Source: Herbidospora mongoliensis (GTDB taxonomy: Bacteria > Actinomycetota > Actinomycetes > Streptosporangiales > Streptosporangiaceae). Taken from it: a stretch of 64,000 nucleotides of DNA. The notes under the pieces were generated by a model that ran no database searches, was not told where the DNA came from, and saw only the letters and a program-made list of their open reading frames with translations. Where the stretch lies: contig NZ_BBXD01000020.1 of NCBI RefSeq assembly GCF_001570545.1, positions 224,001 through 288,000 on the forward strand, read 5' to 3'. Within the stretch, counting starts at the first letter, position 1; the number at the start of each line of letters is the position of its first letter. Made by a program: the position numbers and the translations under genes. Of this stretch, positions 9,592 through 18,807 are shown piece by piece.

Positions 9592-9951
9592 GTGGAAGGG
9601 CTTGCGCAGCTACTCCCGATCGTCCTGCTATTCGTGGTCTTCTACTTCCTGCTCATCCGCCCGCAGCGGAAGAAGCAGCAGGAGGCCGTCGCGATGCAGA
9701 ACTCGCTCAGCGTGGGATCCCGCGTCATGACCACCACGGGTCTTTTCGGCCTGGTGGTCGGTTTCGCCGACGACGATGTCATCCTCGAGGTGGCGCCCGG
9801 CGTCGAGACCCGCTGGGTCAAGGCGGCCATCGGCCGCGTCCTCGTCGAGGACGCGCCGATCGACGACGAGCACGACACCGATGAGACGACCGACGGCGAC
9901 AACGTCGCGGAAAGCCCGGAGACTGGAGACTCCAGCACCCGCAAGTCCTGA
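9592..9951 (+). CDS. yajC: Preprotein translocase accessory subunit YajC
   Basis: 119 residues: one N-terminal membrane segment (LLPIVLLFVVFYFLLIRP) followed by the YajC signature RPQRKKQQE and a small soluble domain with MTTTGLFGLV. YajC associates with SecDF at the Sec translocon. The C-terminus is rich in Asp, Glu and Thr. GTG 9592 is preferred because GAAGGAG lies 6 nt upstream; the open frame reaches back to 9517 without another good ribosome-binding site. secD follows after 41 nt. Confidence 0.92.
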   Translation: MEGLAQLLPIVLLFVVFYFLLIRPQRKKQQEAVAMQNSLSVGSRVMTTTGLFGLVVGFADDDVILEVAPGVETRWVKAAIGRVLVEDAPIDDEHDTDETTDGDNVAESPETGDSSTRKS

Positions 9952-9992
9952 GTACCCTCATTGAAGACCCCTTGACGAAAGACTGACCACCA

Positions 9993-11750
9993 GTGGCCCC
10001 ACCGACCAGCAGCCAGATCAAGCCGGGACGCACGCTCCTGCTTCTTTTGGCGATCATCGCCGCCATGGGCGCGGCCGTGGTCCTGCAGAACGCGTACATC
10101 CCGAAGTTCGGTCTCGACCTCGCGGGCGGCACGACTGTCACGCTCTCGCCCGTGACCCTCGACAACAAGGCGCCCTCGCAAGAGAGCCTCGATCGGGCCG
10201 TCAACATCATCCGTGACCGCGTCAACGGGCAGGGCATCTCCGACGCCCAGGTCGCGAGGGCCAGTGACAACATCCTGATCCAGATCCCGGGCACCGGTCA
10301 GGAGGAGGCGTTGAAGCTCGTGGCGACGACCGCCGAGCTCCGCTTCCGCCAGGTGCTCGCGGTCGGCCCGGCTCAGGAGCAGCCGGCCGCGCTGCCCAGC
10401 GACGCGGCCTCACCGGCCCCGTCGGGCTCGCTGCCGGCCGTCACGCCGTCAGCCGCCGTCGCCTCACCCGCCGCCAGTCCGGCGGGCAGGGCGGTCTCGA
10501 AGGCCCTGCAGGCGCCCTCGCCCACTGCGAGCGCCCAGCCGTCGGGGGAGAAGAAGGGGAACAAGGCCAACGCCCAGCCGAGCCCGGCCGCCACACCGCT
10601 CGTCACGACGCAGCCCGCGCCCGACCCCAACGCCCAGAGCAACGACCCGCTGGCGGGTCAGGATCTGTCGGGCATCGACCCGGCCGTCCTGCAGCAGTTC
10701 AAGGATCTGAAGTGCACGGCCAACAACAAGGGCGCCGGTGTGCTCGACGACCCGGCCAAGCAGTTCGTGGCCTGTGACGAAAGCGGCACCGCGAAGTACA
10801 TCCTCGACGTGGCCGCCGTGCAGGGCTCGGAGATCAGCACCGCCTCGTCCGGCCTGCGCCAGGACACCGGCGAGTGGGTCGTCAACCTCGACTTCAAGAG
10901 CGCGGGCGCCACGAAGTGGTCCGAGCTCACGAACAAGACCTTCTCCAGCCAGGCCCCGCGCAACCAGATCGGCGCGGTGCTCGACGGTGTGGTCGTCACG
11001 GCCCCGGTCTCCAACGGCCGCATCACCGGCGGCAAGACCGAGATCTCCGGCAGCTTCAACTCGCAGACGGCGACCGAGCTGGCCGACCAGCTCAAGTACG
11101 GCGCGCTGCCGCTGAAGTTCAAGGTCAGCTCGACCGTCTCGGTCTCCTCGACCCTCGGCGCCGACCAGCTACGCGGCGGTCTGATCGCGGGCGGCATCGG
11201 CCTCGTGATCGTCATGCTCTACCTGCTGCTCTACTACCGGGGCCTGGGCCTGGTCGGCATCGCCAGCCTCCTGGTCGCGACGCTCGTGACCTACCTGTCG
11301 GTCGTGGTGCTCAGCGCCAACGCGGGCTTCCGCCTGTCGCTGCCGCACATCATCGGCCTGGTGGTCTCGATCGGTATCACCGCCGACTCCTTCATCGTCT
11401 ACTTCGAACGCATCAGAGACGAGATGAAGGAAGGCCGTCGCAGCCTGCGCACGGCCGTCGAGGTGGCCTGGAAGCGGGCCCGCCGCACGATCCTCGTGGC
11501 CGACGCGGTCATGTTCATCGCGGCCTTGGTGCTCTTCTTCCTGGCCGTCGGCGACGTCGCCGGGTTCGCCTTCGCGATGGGCCTGACCACGGTCATCGAC
11601 GTCGTGGTGGTGTTCCTGTTCACCAAGCCGCTCATGTCGCAGGTGGCGGGCATGAAGTTCTTCGCCAAGGGCCACCGTCTGTCCGGCCTCGACGCGGAGC
11701 GCATGGCGCGCACCGACCCGTCGTCCACCTCGACCCTTCAGGAGGCGTGA
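9993..11750 (+). CDS. secD: Protein translocase subunit SecD
   Basis: 585 residues, one half of the proton-driven SecDF motor that pulls proteins out of the Sec channel. There is one N-terminal membrane segment, the conserved FGLDLAGGT block, a large extracytoplasmic P1 region and five C-terminal membrane segments with the IGITADSFIVYFERIRDE motif. Between about residues 125 and 220 there is a low-complexity Ala/Pro/Ser insertion (PSDAASPAPSGSLPA and similar), longer than in E. coli. The GTG start at 9993 is the first in frame; the stop overlaps the secF ATG by one base. Confidence 0.94.
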   Translation: MAPPTSSQIKPGRTLLLLLAIIAAMGAAVVLQNAYIPKFGLDLAGGTTVTLSPVTLDNKAPSQESLDRAVNIIRDRVNGQGISDAQVARASDNILIQIPGTGQEEALKLVATTAELRFRQVLAVGPAQEQPAALPSDAASPAPSGSLPAVTPSAAVASPAASPAGRAVSKALQAPSPTASAQPSGEKKGNKANAQPSPAATPLVTTQPAPDPNAQSNDPLAGQDLSGIDPAVLQQFKDLKCTANNKGAGVLDDPAKQFVACDESGTAKYILDVAAVQGSEISTASSGLRQDTGEWVVNLDFKSAGATKWSELTNKTFSSQAPRNQIGAVLDGVVVTAPVSNGRITGGKTEISGSFNSQTATELADQLKYGALPLKFKVSSTVSVSSTLGADQLRGGLIAGGIGLVIVMLYLLLYYRGLGLVGIASLLVATLVTYLSVVVLSANAGFRLSLPHIIGLVVSIGITADSFIVYFERIRDEMKEGRRSLRTAVEVAWKRARRTILVADAVMFIAALVLFFLAVGDVAGFAFAMGLTTVIDVVVVFLFTKPLMSQVAGMKFFAKGHRLSGLDAERMARTDPSSTSTLQEA

Positions 11751-12754
11751 TGGCAGCCAGCCTCGCGCGCCGCCTCTACCGCGGCGACATCGACATCGAC
11801 TTCGTCGGCAAGCGCAAGCTCTGGTACTCCCTGTCGCTCGCGCTGCTGATCGTCTCGATCGCCGGTCTGTTCATCAAGCCGCTCAACCTGGGCGTGGAGT
11901 TCACCGGCGGCTCGGTGTTCGACTTCACCCGCACTCCGGGCACCTCCGTCGAGCAGGTGCGCGACGTGGTCTCCGCGGCCGGTCCCCACCAGGTGATCGT
12001 CCAGGAGGCAGGCCCCAACTGGCGGGTGACCACCGAGAGCCTCGAAGGCTCCGAGGTCACCAAGGTCCAGCAGGCCGTCGCCGGCAAGTACGGCCTCGAG
12101 GTCGACGACGTCAGCTCCCAGGTGATCGGCGCGACGTGGGGTGGTGAGGTCTCCAACAAGGCGTGGATCGGCCTCATCGTCTTCATGATCGCGATCATGC
12201 TCTACCTGAGCATGGCGTTCGAGTGGCGGATGGCGCTGGCGGCTGTCGTCGCGCTCATCCACGACCTCGTGATCACGGCCGGCGTCTACGCCTGGTCGGG
12301 CTTCGAGGTCACCCCGGCGACCATGCTGGGCTTCCTGACGATCCTCGGTTATTCGCTCTACGACGCCGTCGTCGTGTTCGACATGATCAAGGAGGTCACC
12401 ACGCCGCTGAAGACGTCGGCGAAGATGACCTACACCCAGGCGGCCAACAACGCCCTCAGCCACACCCTGGTCCGGTCGCTCAACACCTCGCTGGTGGCGA
12501 TCCTGCCGGTGGCGGCGATCCTGTTCATCGGGACCACGCTGCTCGGCGCCGGTGTGCTGAAGGACCTGTCGCTGGCCCTGTTCGTCGGCATGATCGTCGG
12601 CACCTACTCCTCCCTGTGCGTGGCGACCCCGATCCTGGTGTCGCTGAAGGAACGCGAACCGCAGTGGATCGCCCTCGCCAAGAGGGTGGCGCAGCGCGAC
12701 GCCTCCGAGGCCAAGCAGGCCTCCAAGGAGAAGAAGGAACACGCCAAGAAGTAG
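11750..12754 (+). CDS. secF: Protein translocase subunit SecF
   Basis: 334 residues with six membrane segments, the partner of SecD. The N-terminal signature NLGVEFTGGSVFDF and the membrane motif ILGYSLYDAVVVFDMIKE mark SecF. The C-terminus is a Lys/Glu-rich cytoplasmic tail (KQASKEKKEHAKK). Its ATG shares one base with the secD stop (TGATG), and GGAGG lies just upstream. A copy of the interspersed hairpin element begins one base after its stop. Confidence 0.95.
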   Translation: MAASLARRLYRGDIDIDFVGKRKLWYSLSLALLIVSIAGLFIKPLNLGVEFTGGSVFDFTRTPGTSVEQVRDVVSAAGPHQVIVQEAGPNWRVTTESLEGSEVTKVQQAVAGKYGLEVDDVSSQVIGATWGGEVSNKAWIGLIVFMIAIMLYLSMAFEWRMALAAVVALIHDLVITAGVYAWSGFEVTPATMLGFLTILGYSLYDAVVVFDMIKEVTTPLKTSAKMTYTQAANNALSHTLVRSLNTSLVAILPVAAILFIGTTLLGAGVLKDLSLALFVGMIVGTYSSLCVATPILVSLKEREPQWIALAKRVAQRDASEAKQASKEKKEHAKK

Positions 12755-12755
12755 C

Positions 12756-12809
12756 AAAGCGAGACGCGGACGGCCGAAGGCCGGCCGTGGCTCGCGTTGG
12801 GAATCTGCC
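12756..12809. repeat. Interspersed hairpin element, copy 2
   Basis: A 54-bp element starting one base after the secF stop. The 17-bp stem pairs 12759-12775 with 12779-12795 (three mismatches or wobbles) around the loop GAA. The right flank GAATCTGCC is shared with the other copies. Compared with copy 3 at 63262-63313, a C-G pair has become a T-A pair at matching stem positions, a compensatory difference. Confidence 0.78.
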
Positions 12810-12814
12810 CAATA

Positions 12815-12872
12815 GACACGGAACACCCCGCAGGCATCCGGGAAGATCGGGAGCCTGCGGGGTGTTCGTGTC
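12815..12872. terminator. Long inverted repeat after secF (strong hairpin)
   Basis: GACACGGAACACCCCGCAGG with its final C (12815-12835) is complementary to 12853-12872 apart from one extra G, giving about 20 paired bases around a 17-nt loop. It lies between secF and apt, right after repeat copy 2, and is followed by TTTG only. It is probably a terminator for yajC-secD-secF, possibly acting with the preceding hairpin. Confidence 0.6.
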
Positions 12873-12940
12873 TTTGAGGCAAGTTTTGGGCGAGAGCCAC
12901 GGCCAGCCGCCGCGCTTTGACTAGCCATTAAAGTTGGCAG

Positions 12941-13447
12941 GTGACCGACTGGATCTCGCTGATCAGGGACATTCCCGACTATCCGCAGCCCGGTGTCCTT
13001 TTCAAGGACATCACCCCGCTGCTGGCCGACCCGGCCGCGTTCACCGTGGTCGTCGACGACCTGGCCGAAGGGTTCACCTTCGACAAGGTGGTCGGCATCG
13101 AGGCCAGGGGTTTCATCCTGGCCGCTCCCGTGGCCATCAGGAGGGGCGCGGGATTTGTGCCTGTACGCAAGAAGGGCAAATTGCCCGCCGAAACGCTTGA
13201 GGCGTCCTACGATCTGGAATACGGCTCCGCGACGATCGAGGTCCACGCCGACGCGTTCGCCCCGGGCGAGCGGGTCCTGGTGGTCGACGACGTCCTCGCG
13301 ACCGGCGGCACCGCGGCCGCCGCGGTCGACCTGGTGCGGCGCGCAGGCGCCGAGGTGGTCGCCGTGACGTTCCTGATGGAGCTGTCCTTCCTCCCCGGTA
13401 GGGAGAGGCTGCCCGGTCTCGATGTCAGAGCCTTGGTTACCGTTTGA
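12941..13447 (+). CDS. apt: Adenine phosphoribosyltransferase
   Basis: 168 residues. Apt salvages adenine to AMP with PRPP in the cytoplasm. The PRPP-binding motif is VLVVDDVLATGGTAAA (about residues 111-126), and the N-terminal block IPDYPQPGVLFKDITPLL is diagnostic for Apt. The GTG start at 12941 lies just downstream of a GGCAG sequence. The position between secDF and rel is the conserved actinobacterial arrangement. Confidence 0.95.
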   Translation: MTDWISLIRDIPDYPQPGVLFKDITPLLADPAAFTVVVDDLAEGFTFDKVVGIEARGFILAAPVAIRRGAGFVPVRKKGKLPAETLEASYDLEYGSATIEVHADAFAPGERVLVVDDVLATGGTAAAAVDLVRRAGAEVVAVTFLMELSFLPGRERLPGLDVRALVTV

Positions 13448-13487
13448 CCTACACTGAGTGATCTGGACTCGAATGTGAGGAGTCTGA

Positions 13488-15821
13488 GTGCCCCGTGATG
13501 TGGCCCCCGGAAACGCGCCCGTCGAGACACCCGGCGTGCCGGTTCCCGACGCGCCCAACGAGACGGCGCCCCCGGAGAAGGGGCCGGTCGTCCGGCGCAG
13601 ACTGGGCCGGTTCGGCGGGCAGTGGGGTGCGATGAACCCCGTCCTCGAGCCCCTCTTCAAGACGGTGCGGGCCACTCACCCCAAAGCCGACCTGCGGCTG
13701 ATCGAGCGCGCCTACGAGACGGCGGCCTACCACCACCGCGATCAGAAGCGGAAGAGCGGCGACCCCTACATCACCCACCCGCTGGCCGTGGCGACGATCC
13801 TGGCCGAGCTGGGCACCGACGACGAGACCCTGTGCGCGGCCCTCCTCCACGACACCGTGGAGGACACCGCCTACGGCCTCGACGAGCTGAGGGCCGACTT
13901 CGGCGAGAACATCGCGCTGCTGGTCGACGGGGTGACCAAGCTCGACAAGGTCAAGTTCGGCGACGCCGCCCAGGCCGAGACGGTCCGCAAGATGGTCGTG
14001 GCGATGAGCCGCGACATCCGCGTGCTGGTGATCAAGCTGGGCGACCGGCTGCACAACATGCGCACCATGCGTTACATGCCCGAGCACAAGCGGCAGCAGA
14101 AGTCCCGCGAGACGCTGGAGATCTTCGCGCCGCTGGCCCACCGCCTCGGCATGAACACGATCAAGTGGGAGCTGGAGGACCTCGCGTTCACCATGCTCTT
14201 CCCCAAGCGCTACGACGAGATCGCCCGCATGGTCTCCGAGCGGGCCCCGCGCCGTGACCTGTTCCTGCAGGAGGTCATCGAGAAGGTCCACACCGACCTG
14301 CGGGAACAGAAGGTCCGGGCGACCGTGAAGGGCCGTCCCAAGCACTACTACTCGATCTACCAGAAGATGATCGCCAAGGGCGTCGCCTTCGACGACATCT
14401 ACGACCTGGTGGGCATCCGGGTGCTGGTCGACACGGTCCGCGACTGCTATGCCGCGCTCGGAACGATCCACGCCCGGTGGAACCCGGTGCCCGGGCGGTT
14501 CAAAGACTACATAGCGATGCCCAAGTTCAACATGTACCAGTCGCTGCACACGACGGTCATCGGGCCCGAGGGCAAGCCGGTCGAGCTGCAGATCCGCACC
14601 CACGCGATGCACCACCGCGCCGAATACGGCGTCGCGGCCCACTGGAAGTACAAAGAGGAGATGGTCGGCCCCGGCACCGGGGGCAAGGTCAAGGACGTCA
14701 ACGACATGGCGTGGCTGCGCCAGCTCCTCGACTGGCAGAAGGAGACCTCCGACCCGGGCGAGTTCCTCGAGTCGCTGCGCTTCGACCTGTCGGTCTCCGA
14801 GGTGTTCGTCTTCACCCCGCGCGGCCAGGTCATCGCGCTGCCCGACGGCGCGACCCCGGTCGACTTCGCCTACGCCGTCCACACCGAGGTCGGCCATCGA
14901 TGTATCGGGGCCCGGGTCAACGGGCGGCTGGTGCCGCTGGAGTCGCGGCTGAGCAACGGCGACACGGTCGAGATCTTCACCTCGAAGTCGCCCGACGCGG
15001 GGCCCTCGCGTGACTGGCTGAAGTTCGTCAAGTCGGGCCGGGCCCGCAACAAGATCCGCCAGTGGTTCTCCAAGGAGCGCCGCGAGACCGCGATCGAGGC
15101 CGGCAAGGAGGCCATCGGGCGGGCGATGCGCAAGCAGGGCCTGCCGCTCCAGCGGCTCATGTCCGGCGAGGCGCTGCTGGCCCTGGCCAGAGACCTGCAC
15201 TATCCCGACGTGTCGGCGCTCTACGCGGCGGTGGGCGAGGGTCACATCGCGGCCCAGTCGGTCGTCCAGAAGCTCGTACAGGCCCTTGGAGGGGTTGAAG
15301 GGGCAGAAGAGGACATCGCCGAGGCGGCGCTGCCCACGCGGCTCAAGGGCACTCCCAGGGCCGGGACCAACGCTGGTGTCATGGTGGCGGGCGACCCCGA
15401 CGTGTGGGTACGCCTCTCGCGCTGCTGTACGCCCGTGCCGGGTGACGACATCATCGGCTTCGTGACGCGGGGTCACGGGGTGTCGGTGCACCGGGTCGAC
15501 TGCGCCAACGTGGGATCGCTCAAGGAGCAGACCGAACGGCTCGTCGAGGTGGCGTGGTCGCCCGGAGACGACTCGGTGTTCCTGGTCGCGATCCAGGTCG
15601 AGGCGCTCGACCGGCCCCGCCTGCTCTCAGATGTGACCCGCACGCTGTCGGACCACCACGTGAACATCCTGTCGGCGTCGGTGACGACCTCACGCGACCG
15701 GGTGGCGGTCAGCAAGTTCACCTTCGAGATGGGCGACCCCAAGCACCTGGGCCACGTGCTCAAGACGGTGCGCAACATCCCGGGCGTCTACGACGTCTAC
15801 CGGGTGACCAGCGGCGCCTGA
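13488..15821 (+). CDS. rel: Bifunctional (p)ppGpp synthetase/hydrolase Rel
   Basis: 777 residues with the full long-RSH layout: an HD hydrolase domain ([12 protein letters not shown] and LLHDTVEDT, about residues 95-130), a synthetase domain ([13 protein letters not shown] near 283-295 and [14 protein letters not shown]), TGS ([14 protein letters not shown]), a Cys-containing zinc-finger-like domain ([14 protein letters not shown]) and a C-terminal ACT domain. It makes and breaks the stringent-response alarmone on ribosomes. The N-terminal 45 residues before [13 protein letters not shown] are Pro-rich and poorly conserved; an internal ATG at 13632 is an alternative start. The gene follows apt by 40 nt and ends at a perfect terminator. 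Confidence 0.95.
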   Translation: MPRDVAPGNAPVETPGVPVPDAPNETAPPEKGPVVRRRLGRFGGQWGAMNPVLEPLFKTVRATHPKADLRLIERAYETAAYHHRDQKRKSGDPYITHPLAVATILAELGTDDETLCAALLHDTVEDTAYGLDELRADFGENIALLVDGVTKLDKVKFGDAAQAETVRKMVVAMSRDIRVLVIKLGDRLHNMRTMRYMPEHKRQQKSRETLEIFAPLAHRLGMNTIKWELEDLAFTMLFPKRYDEIARMVSERAPRRDLFLQEVIEKVHTDLREQKVRATVKGRPKHYYSIYQKMIAKGVAFDDIYDLVGIRVLVDTVRDCYAALGTIHARWNPVPGRFKDYIAMPKFNMYQSLHTTVIGPEGKPVELQIRTHAMHHRAEYGVAAHWKYKEEMVGPGTGGKVKDVNDMAWLRQLLDWQKETSDPGEFLESLRFDLSVSEVFVFTPRGQVIALPDGATPVDFAYAVHTEVGHRCIGARVNGRLVPLESRLSNGDTVEIFTSKSPDAGPSRDWLKFVKSGRARNKIRQWFSKERRETAIEAGKEAIGRAMRKQGLPLQRLMSGEALLALARDLHYPDVSALYAAVGEGHIAAQSVVQKLVQALGGVEGAEEDIAEAALPTRLKGTPRAGTNAGVMVAGDPDVWVRLSRCCTPVPGDDIIGFVTRGHGVSVHRVDCANVGSLKEQTERLVEVAWSPGDDSVFLVAIQVEALDRPRLLSDVTRTLSDHHVNILSASVTTSRDRVAVSKFTFEMGDPKHLGHVLKTVRNIPGVYDVYRVTSGA

Positions 15822-15839
15822 CCGAATCGGTCAGGCGCC
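15813..15839. terminator. Bidirectional terminator between rel and the DUF349 gene
   Basis: GGCGCCTGACCG-AAT-CGGTCAGGCGCC is a perfect 12-bp stem with a 3-nt loop. It overlaps the rel stop and lies 18 nt from the stop of the convergent minus-strand gene, so it can serve both. Confidence 0.75.
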
Positions 15840-15856
15840 GCCGTTTCAAGAACACA

Positions 15857-17080
15857 TCAGGAGAACTCGGCGAGCGTGCGCTCGGCCTCCTCCAGCCAGG
15901 AGCGGCGGGCCGCGATGCCCTCCTCGGCCTCCTTGGCCTGCTTGCTGCCCGGCTGGGCCTTGCCCAGACGGGTCTCAAGCTGCTCGATCGTGCGGCGGAG
16001 CTGGTTCACCGTGTCCTGGGCGCGGGCCCGGGCCTCGGGGTTGGAGCGCTTCCACTCCGTCTCCTCGGCCTTGCGGATCGCGTCGTCGATCTTCCGCAGC
16101 CCGCCCTCGAGCCGGTCGCGCTGCTCGCGCGGCACCGGCCCGACGGCCTCCCACCGCTCGACGAGGGACCGCAGCAGGCCCCGGGCCGTGCGGACGTCGG
16201 TCACCGGAAGGATCTTCTCCGCCTCGACCAGGAGCAGTTCCTTGGCCTCGGCGTTGGCCGCGAAAGAGGCGTCGCGCTCGGTGAACACCGCGGACCTGGC
16301 CTGGAAGAACAGGTCCTGGGCACCCTTGAAGCGGTTCCACAGCTCGTCTTCCGACTCGCGGGAGGCCCGGCCGGCCGCCTTCCAGCGGTTCATCAGCTCG
16401 CGGTAGGCCGCCGCGGTGGCGGTCCACTCGGTCGAGGACGACAGCGCCTCGGCCTCGCTGACGATGCGCTCCTTGTCGGAACGCACCTGGTCGCGCTGCT
16501 CGTCGAGCGAGGAGAAGTAGGCCTTGCGACGCTTGGCGAAGGCCGTGCGGGCCGTGGACAGGCGCTTCCACAGCGCCGCCTCGGTCGCCCGGTCGATCCG
16601 CTCGGCGGCCTTCCACTCCTCGACGAGCTGGCGCAGCCGCTCGCCGCCGGACTTCCAGTGAGTGGCGTCCTCGGCGATGCGCTCGGCCTCGCCGACGATC
16701 CGCTCCTTGATCTCCTTGGCCTGGCCGCGGGCGACCTCGCGGGCCGCCTTCACTTCCTCGCGGCGCTTGCCCACGATCTCGGTCAGGGCCTGAAGACGGT
16801 TGCTGAGCGAGTCGAGGTCACCGACCGCGTTCGCCCCGGTGATCGCCTCGCGCAGCTTCACGATGCCGGCCTCCGCCTGGGCAGGCGGCAGATCGGTGCC
16901 CTTAACCCGCTGTTCGAGCAGCTGAACCTGGCCGGCCAGCTCGTCGAACTTGCGGTGATAGTAGGCCAGCGCCTCTTCCGGTTCGCCGGCCTGCCAGGAC
17001 CCGACGGCCCGTTCTCCCTCAGCCGTACGCACGTAGACGGTGCCGTCGTCGTCTACCCGGCCCCACGGGTCGGTGGTCAC
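15857..17080 (-). CDS. DUF349-repeat coiled-coil protein
   Basis: About 407 residues, highly charged and helical. Several tandem DUF349 repeats are visible, each containing a W/F-x-x-L/F-x-x-A core (e.g. LVEEWKAAERIDRATEA, ELMNRWKAAGRASRESED, LVERWEAVGPVPREQ). The family is widespread in actinobacteria and its function is not established. I chose the GTG at 17080 because GGAGG lies 5 nt upstream, giving VTTDPWGRVDDDGTVYVRT; a GTG at 17095 would add five residues. It converges on rel. Confidence 0.75.
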   Translation of the reverse strand: MTTDPWGRVDDDGTVYVRTAEGERAVGSWQAGEPEEALAYYHRKFDELAGQVQLLEQRVKGTDLPPAQAEAGIVKLREAITGANAVGDLDSLSNRLQALTEIVGKRREEVKAAREVARGQAKEIKERIVGEAERIAEDATHWKSGGERLRQLVEEWKAAERIDRATEAALWKRLSTARTAFAKRRKAYFSSLDEQRDQVRSDKERIVSEAEALSSSTEWTATAAAYRELMNRWKAAGRASRESEDELWNRFKGAQDLFFQARSAVFTERDASFAANAEAKELLLVEAEKILPVTDVRTARGLLRSLVERWEAVGPVPREQRDRLEGGLRKIDDAIRKAEETEWKRSNPEARARAQDTVNQLRRTIEQLETRLGKAQPGSKQAKEAEEGIAARRSWLEEAERTLAEFS

Positions 17081-17137
17081 CGTGTCCTCCCGCACTCGAA
17101 TCAGCCTCCAGGGCGTTTAGCCCTTGGTTGTATTACG

Positions 17138-17980
17138 TCAGCTCTTGCCGGTAATTGTCACGTCTTTGATGTCCACGGCCTGCTTCGGCGGTCCGTCGGC
17201 GCCACCCTCGGCACCGGCCTTGGCCACCTTGTCCACGAGGTCCAGGCCCTTGGTGATCGTGCCGAAGGGCGTGTACTGGTCGGGCAGGGTGTCCGTCTCA
17301 TCGCCGTAGACGATGAAGAACTGGCTGCCGTTCGTGTTCGCGCCGCTGTTGGCCATCGCCAGGACGCCGCGCTTGTAGCTGGCGCCTTCGAGGTTCTCGT
17401 CCACGAAGCGGTAGCCCGGGCCGCCGCTGCCGGTGGCGGTCGGGTCGCCGCACTGGAGCACCTTGATGCCCTCGGTGGTGAGGCGGTGGCACTTCGTCTT
17501 GTCGAAGTAGCCCTTGCTCGCCAGGTGAGTGAACGAGCCGACGGTGCAGGGCGCCTTGGCCCCGTCGAGGTCGGCCTCGATGACGCCCAGGTTCGTGTTG
17601 ATCTTCATGACCGCCGGAGCTGCGGCGACCTTGGGGTCGGGCTTGCCGACGTCCTTGGCCGCGCCCGCCGGATCGGTCACGTAGTCGCACTTGCCGGTGC
17701 CCTTGTCGTAGGGCAACGGTTGCGCGGGTGCCGCTGCGGCGGGGTCGGACGGGTTGGCCGACGCCGGCGCGGACGCCGCTGCGGTGGCCGGGTCGTCGTC
17801 GTTCCCTCCCGTCAGGAAGAACGCCGCGGCGACGATGCCGGCGACGACGACCACGACGCCGGCGGTGGTCCCGATCGCGGCGGTGCGCTTCTGCGTGCGT
17901 TCACGTTGAACGCGCGCGGCCTGCTGGCGCTCGTGGTGTTCGCGCGCGAGTTGCTTCTGCCGGTCCTTCCCGGTGACCAC
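17138..17980 (-). CDS. Membrane-anchored cyclophilin-type peptidyl-prolyl isomerase
   Basis: About 280 residues: a basic cytoplasmic tail (GKDRQKQLAREHHERQQ), one membrane segment (TTAGVVVVVAGIVAAAFFLTG), an Ala/Pro linker and an extracytoplasmic cyclophilin domain with NGSQFFIVYGDE and FGTITKGLDLVDKVA. Such proteins isomerise X-Pro bonds in exported proteins. The GTG at 17980 is favoured by GGGAGG 5 nt upstream; the open frame extends to a TTG at 18001. It shares domain organisation with the lipoprotein cyclophilin at 22862-23728. Confidence 0.88.
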   Translation of the reverse strand: MVTGKDRQKQLAREHHERQQAARVQRERTQKRTAAIGTTAGVVVVVAGIVAAAFFLTGGNDDDPATAAASAPASANPSDPAAAAPAQPLPYDKGTGKCDYVTDPAGAAKDVGKPDPKVAAAPAVMKINTNLGVIEADLDGAKAPCTVGSFTHLASKGYFDKTKCHRLTTEGIKVLQCGDPTATGSGGPGYRFVDENLEGASYKRGVLAMANSGANTNGSQFFIVYGDETDTLPDQYTPFGTITKGLDLVDKVAKAGAEGGADGPPKQAVDIKDVTITGKS

Positions 17981-18126
17981 TTCGTCCTCCCGACTGTCCA
18001 AGAATGACTATTGAGGTGGGCGAATCGTATCGGCACACAGGTATTGGTTCGCAGCCCGCCGACCCGCACCGGTACCCTTCGGTTACATTCGCTCGCTCAA
18101 TCCTTTGAGACATCGAGGCCGCTCCG

Positions 18127-18807
18127 TTGTTCATCGCAGGGTTCCCAGCCGGGTCGTTCCAGACCAACTGCTACGTCGTCGCGCCCGCCGCGGGCGAGGA
18201 ATGCGTAGTCGTCGACCCAGGTCAGAACGCTGAAGAGGGCCTCGACGAGCTGATCCGCGAGCACCGGCTGAAGCCGGTCGCGGTGGTCCTGACCCATGGG
18301 CACATCGACCACATGTGGTCGGTCGGTCCGGTTTGCGGCGCTCGTGAAATTCCTGCCTGGATTCATCCAGATGATCGGATTTTGCTGAGCGATCCGGGCC
18401 GCGGCTTCGGCGCCATGAGCAAGCAACTGTTCGGCGGGCTGGAATTCAGCGAGCCCGACGACGTCCGCGAGCTCACCGACGGCGCCGTGCTGGAGCTGGC
18501 CGGCCTGGAACTGGTCGTCGACCACCGACCGGGCCATACCGGGGGGTCGGTGACCTTCAGGCTCGACCGCGAACAGGTGATGTTCGCCGGAGACCTGCTG
18601 TTCAAAGACTCCATCGGCCGCACCGATCTGCCCGGCGGCGACCACCAGGCCATGCTCGTCAGTCTCGCCAAGACGTTGACGCTGCCGGACGAAACGGTGG
18701 TTCTCCCCGGTCACGGACCCCAGACGACCATCGGCCGCGAGCGCACCAGTAACCCGTTCCTGAAAGATCTGGAGCACGGGGCGCCCGGCCCGACACGAGG
18801 ACTGTGA
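18127..18807 (+). CDS. MBL-fold metallo-hydrolase (glyoxalase II-like)
   Basis: 226 residues. The metal-binding motif HGHIDH (residues 57-62, H-x-H-x-D-H), a second His in [10 protein letters not shown], an Asp in FAGDLLF and a His in LPGHGPQT form a complete binuclear-metal site. The family hydrolyses thioesters or similar esters; in actinobacteria this gene is regularly found before hisS. The TTG start at 18127 matches the common N-terminus M-F/L-IAGFPAG. The stop overlaps the start region of hisS. Confidence 0.88.
   Translation: MFIAGFPAGSFQTNCYVVAPAAGEECVVVDPGQNAEEGLDELIREHRLKPVAVVLTHGHIDHMWSVGPVCGAREIPAWIHPDDRILLSDPGRGFGAMSKQLFGGLEFSEPDDVRELTDGAVLELAGLELVVDHRPGHTGGSVTFRLDREQVMFAGDLLFKDSIGRTDLPGGDHQAMLVSLAKTLTLPDETVVLPGHGPQTTIGRERTSNPFLKDLEHGAPGPTRGL

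Noticed and set aside
13433..13455. Promoter TTGGTT/TACACT before rel
   Set aside because: The spacer is only 11 nt and no better -35 hexamer lies at 16-18 nt.
15554..18007. 817-codon plus-strand open frame across the DUF349 and cyclophilin genes
   Set aside because: It is the complement of two real minus-strand genes with good ribosome-binding sites; its translation has no motif.
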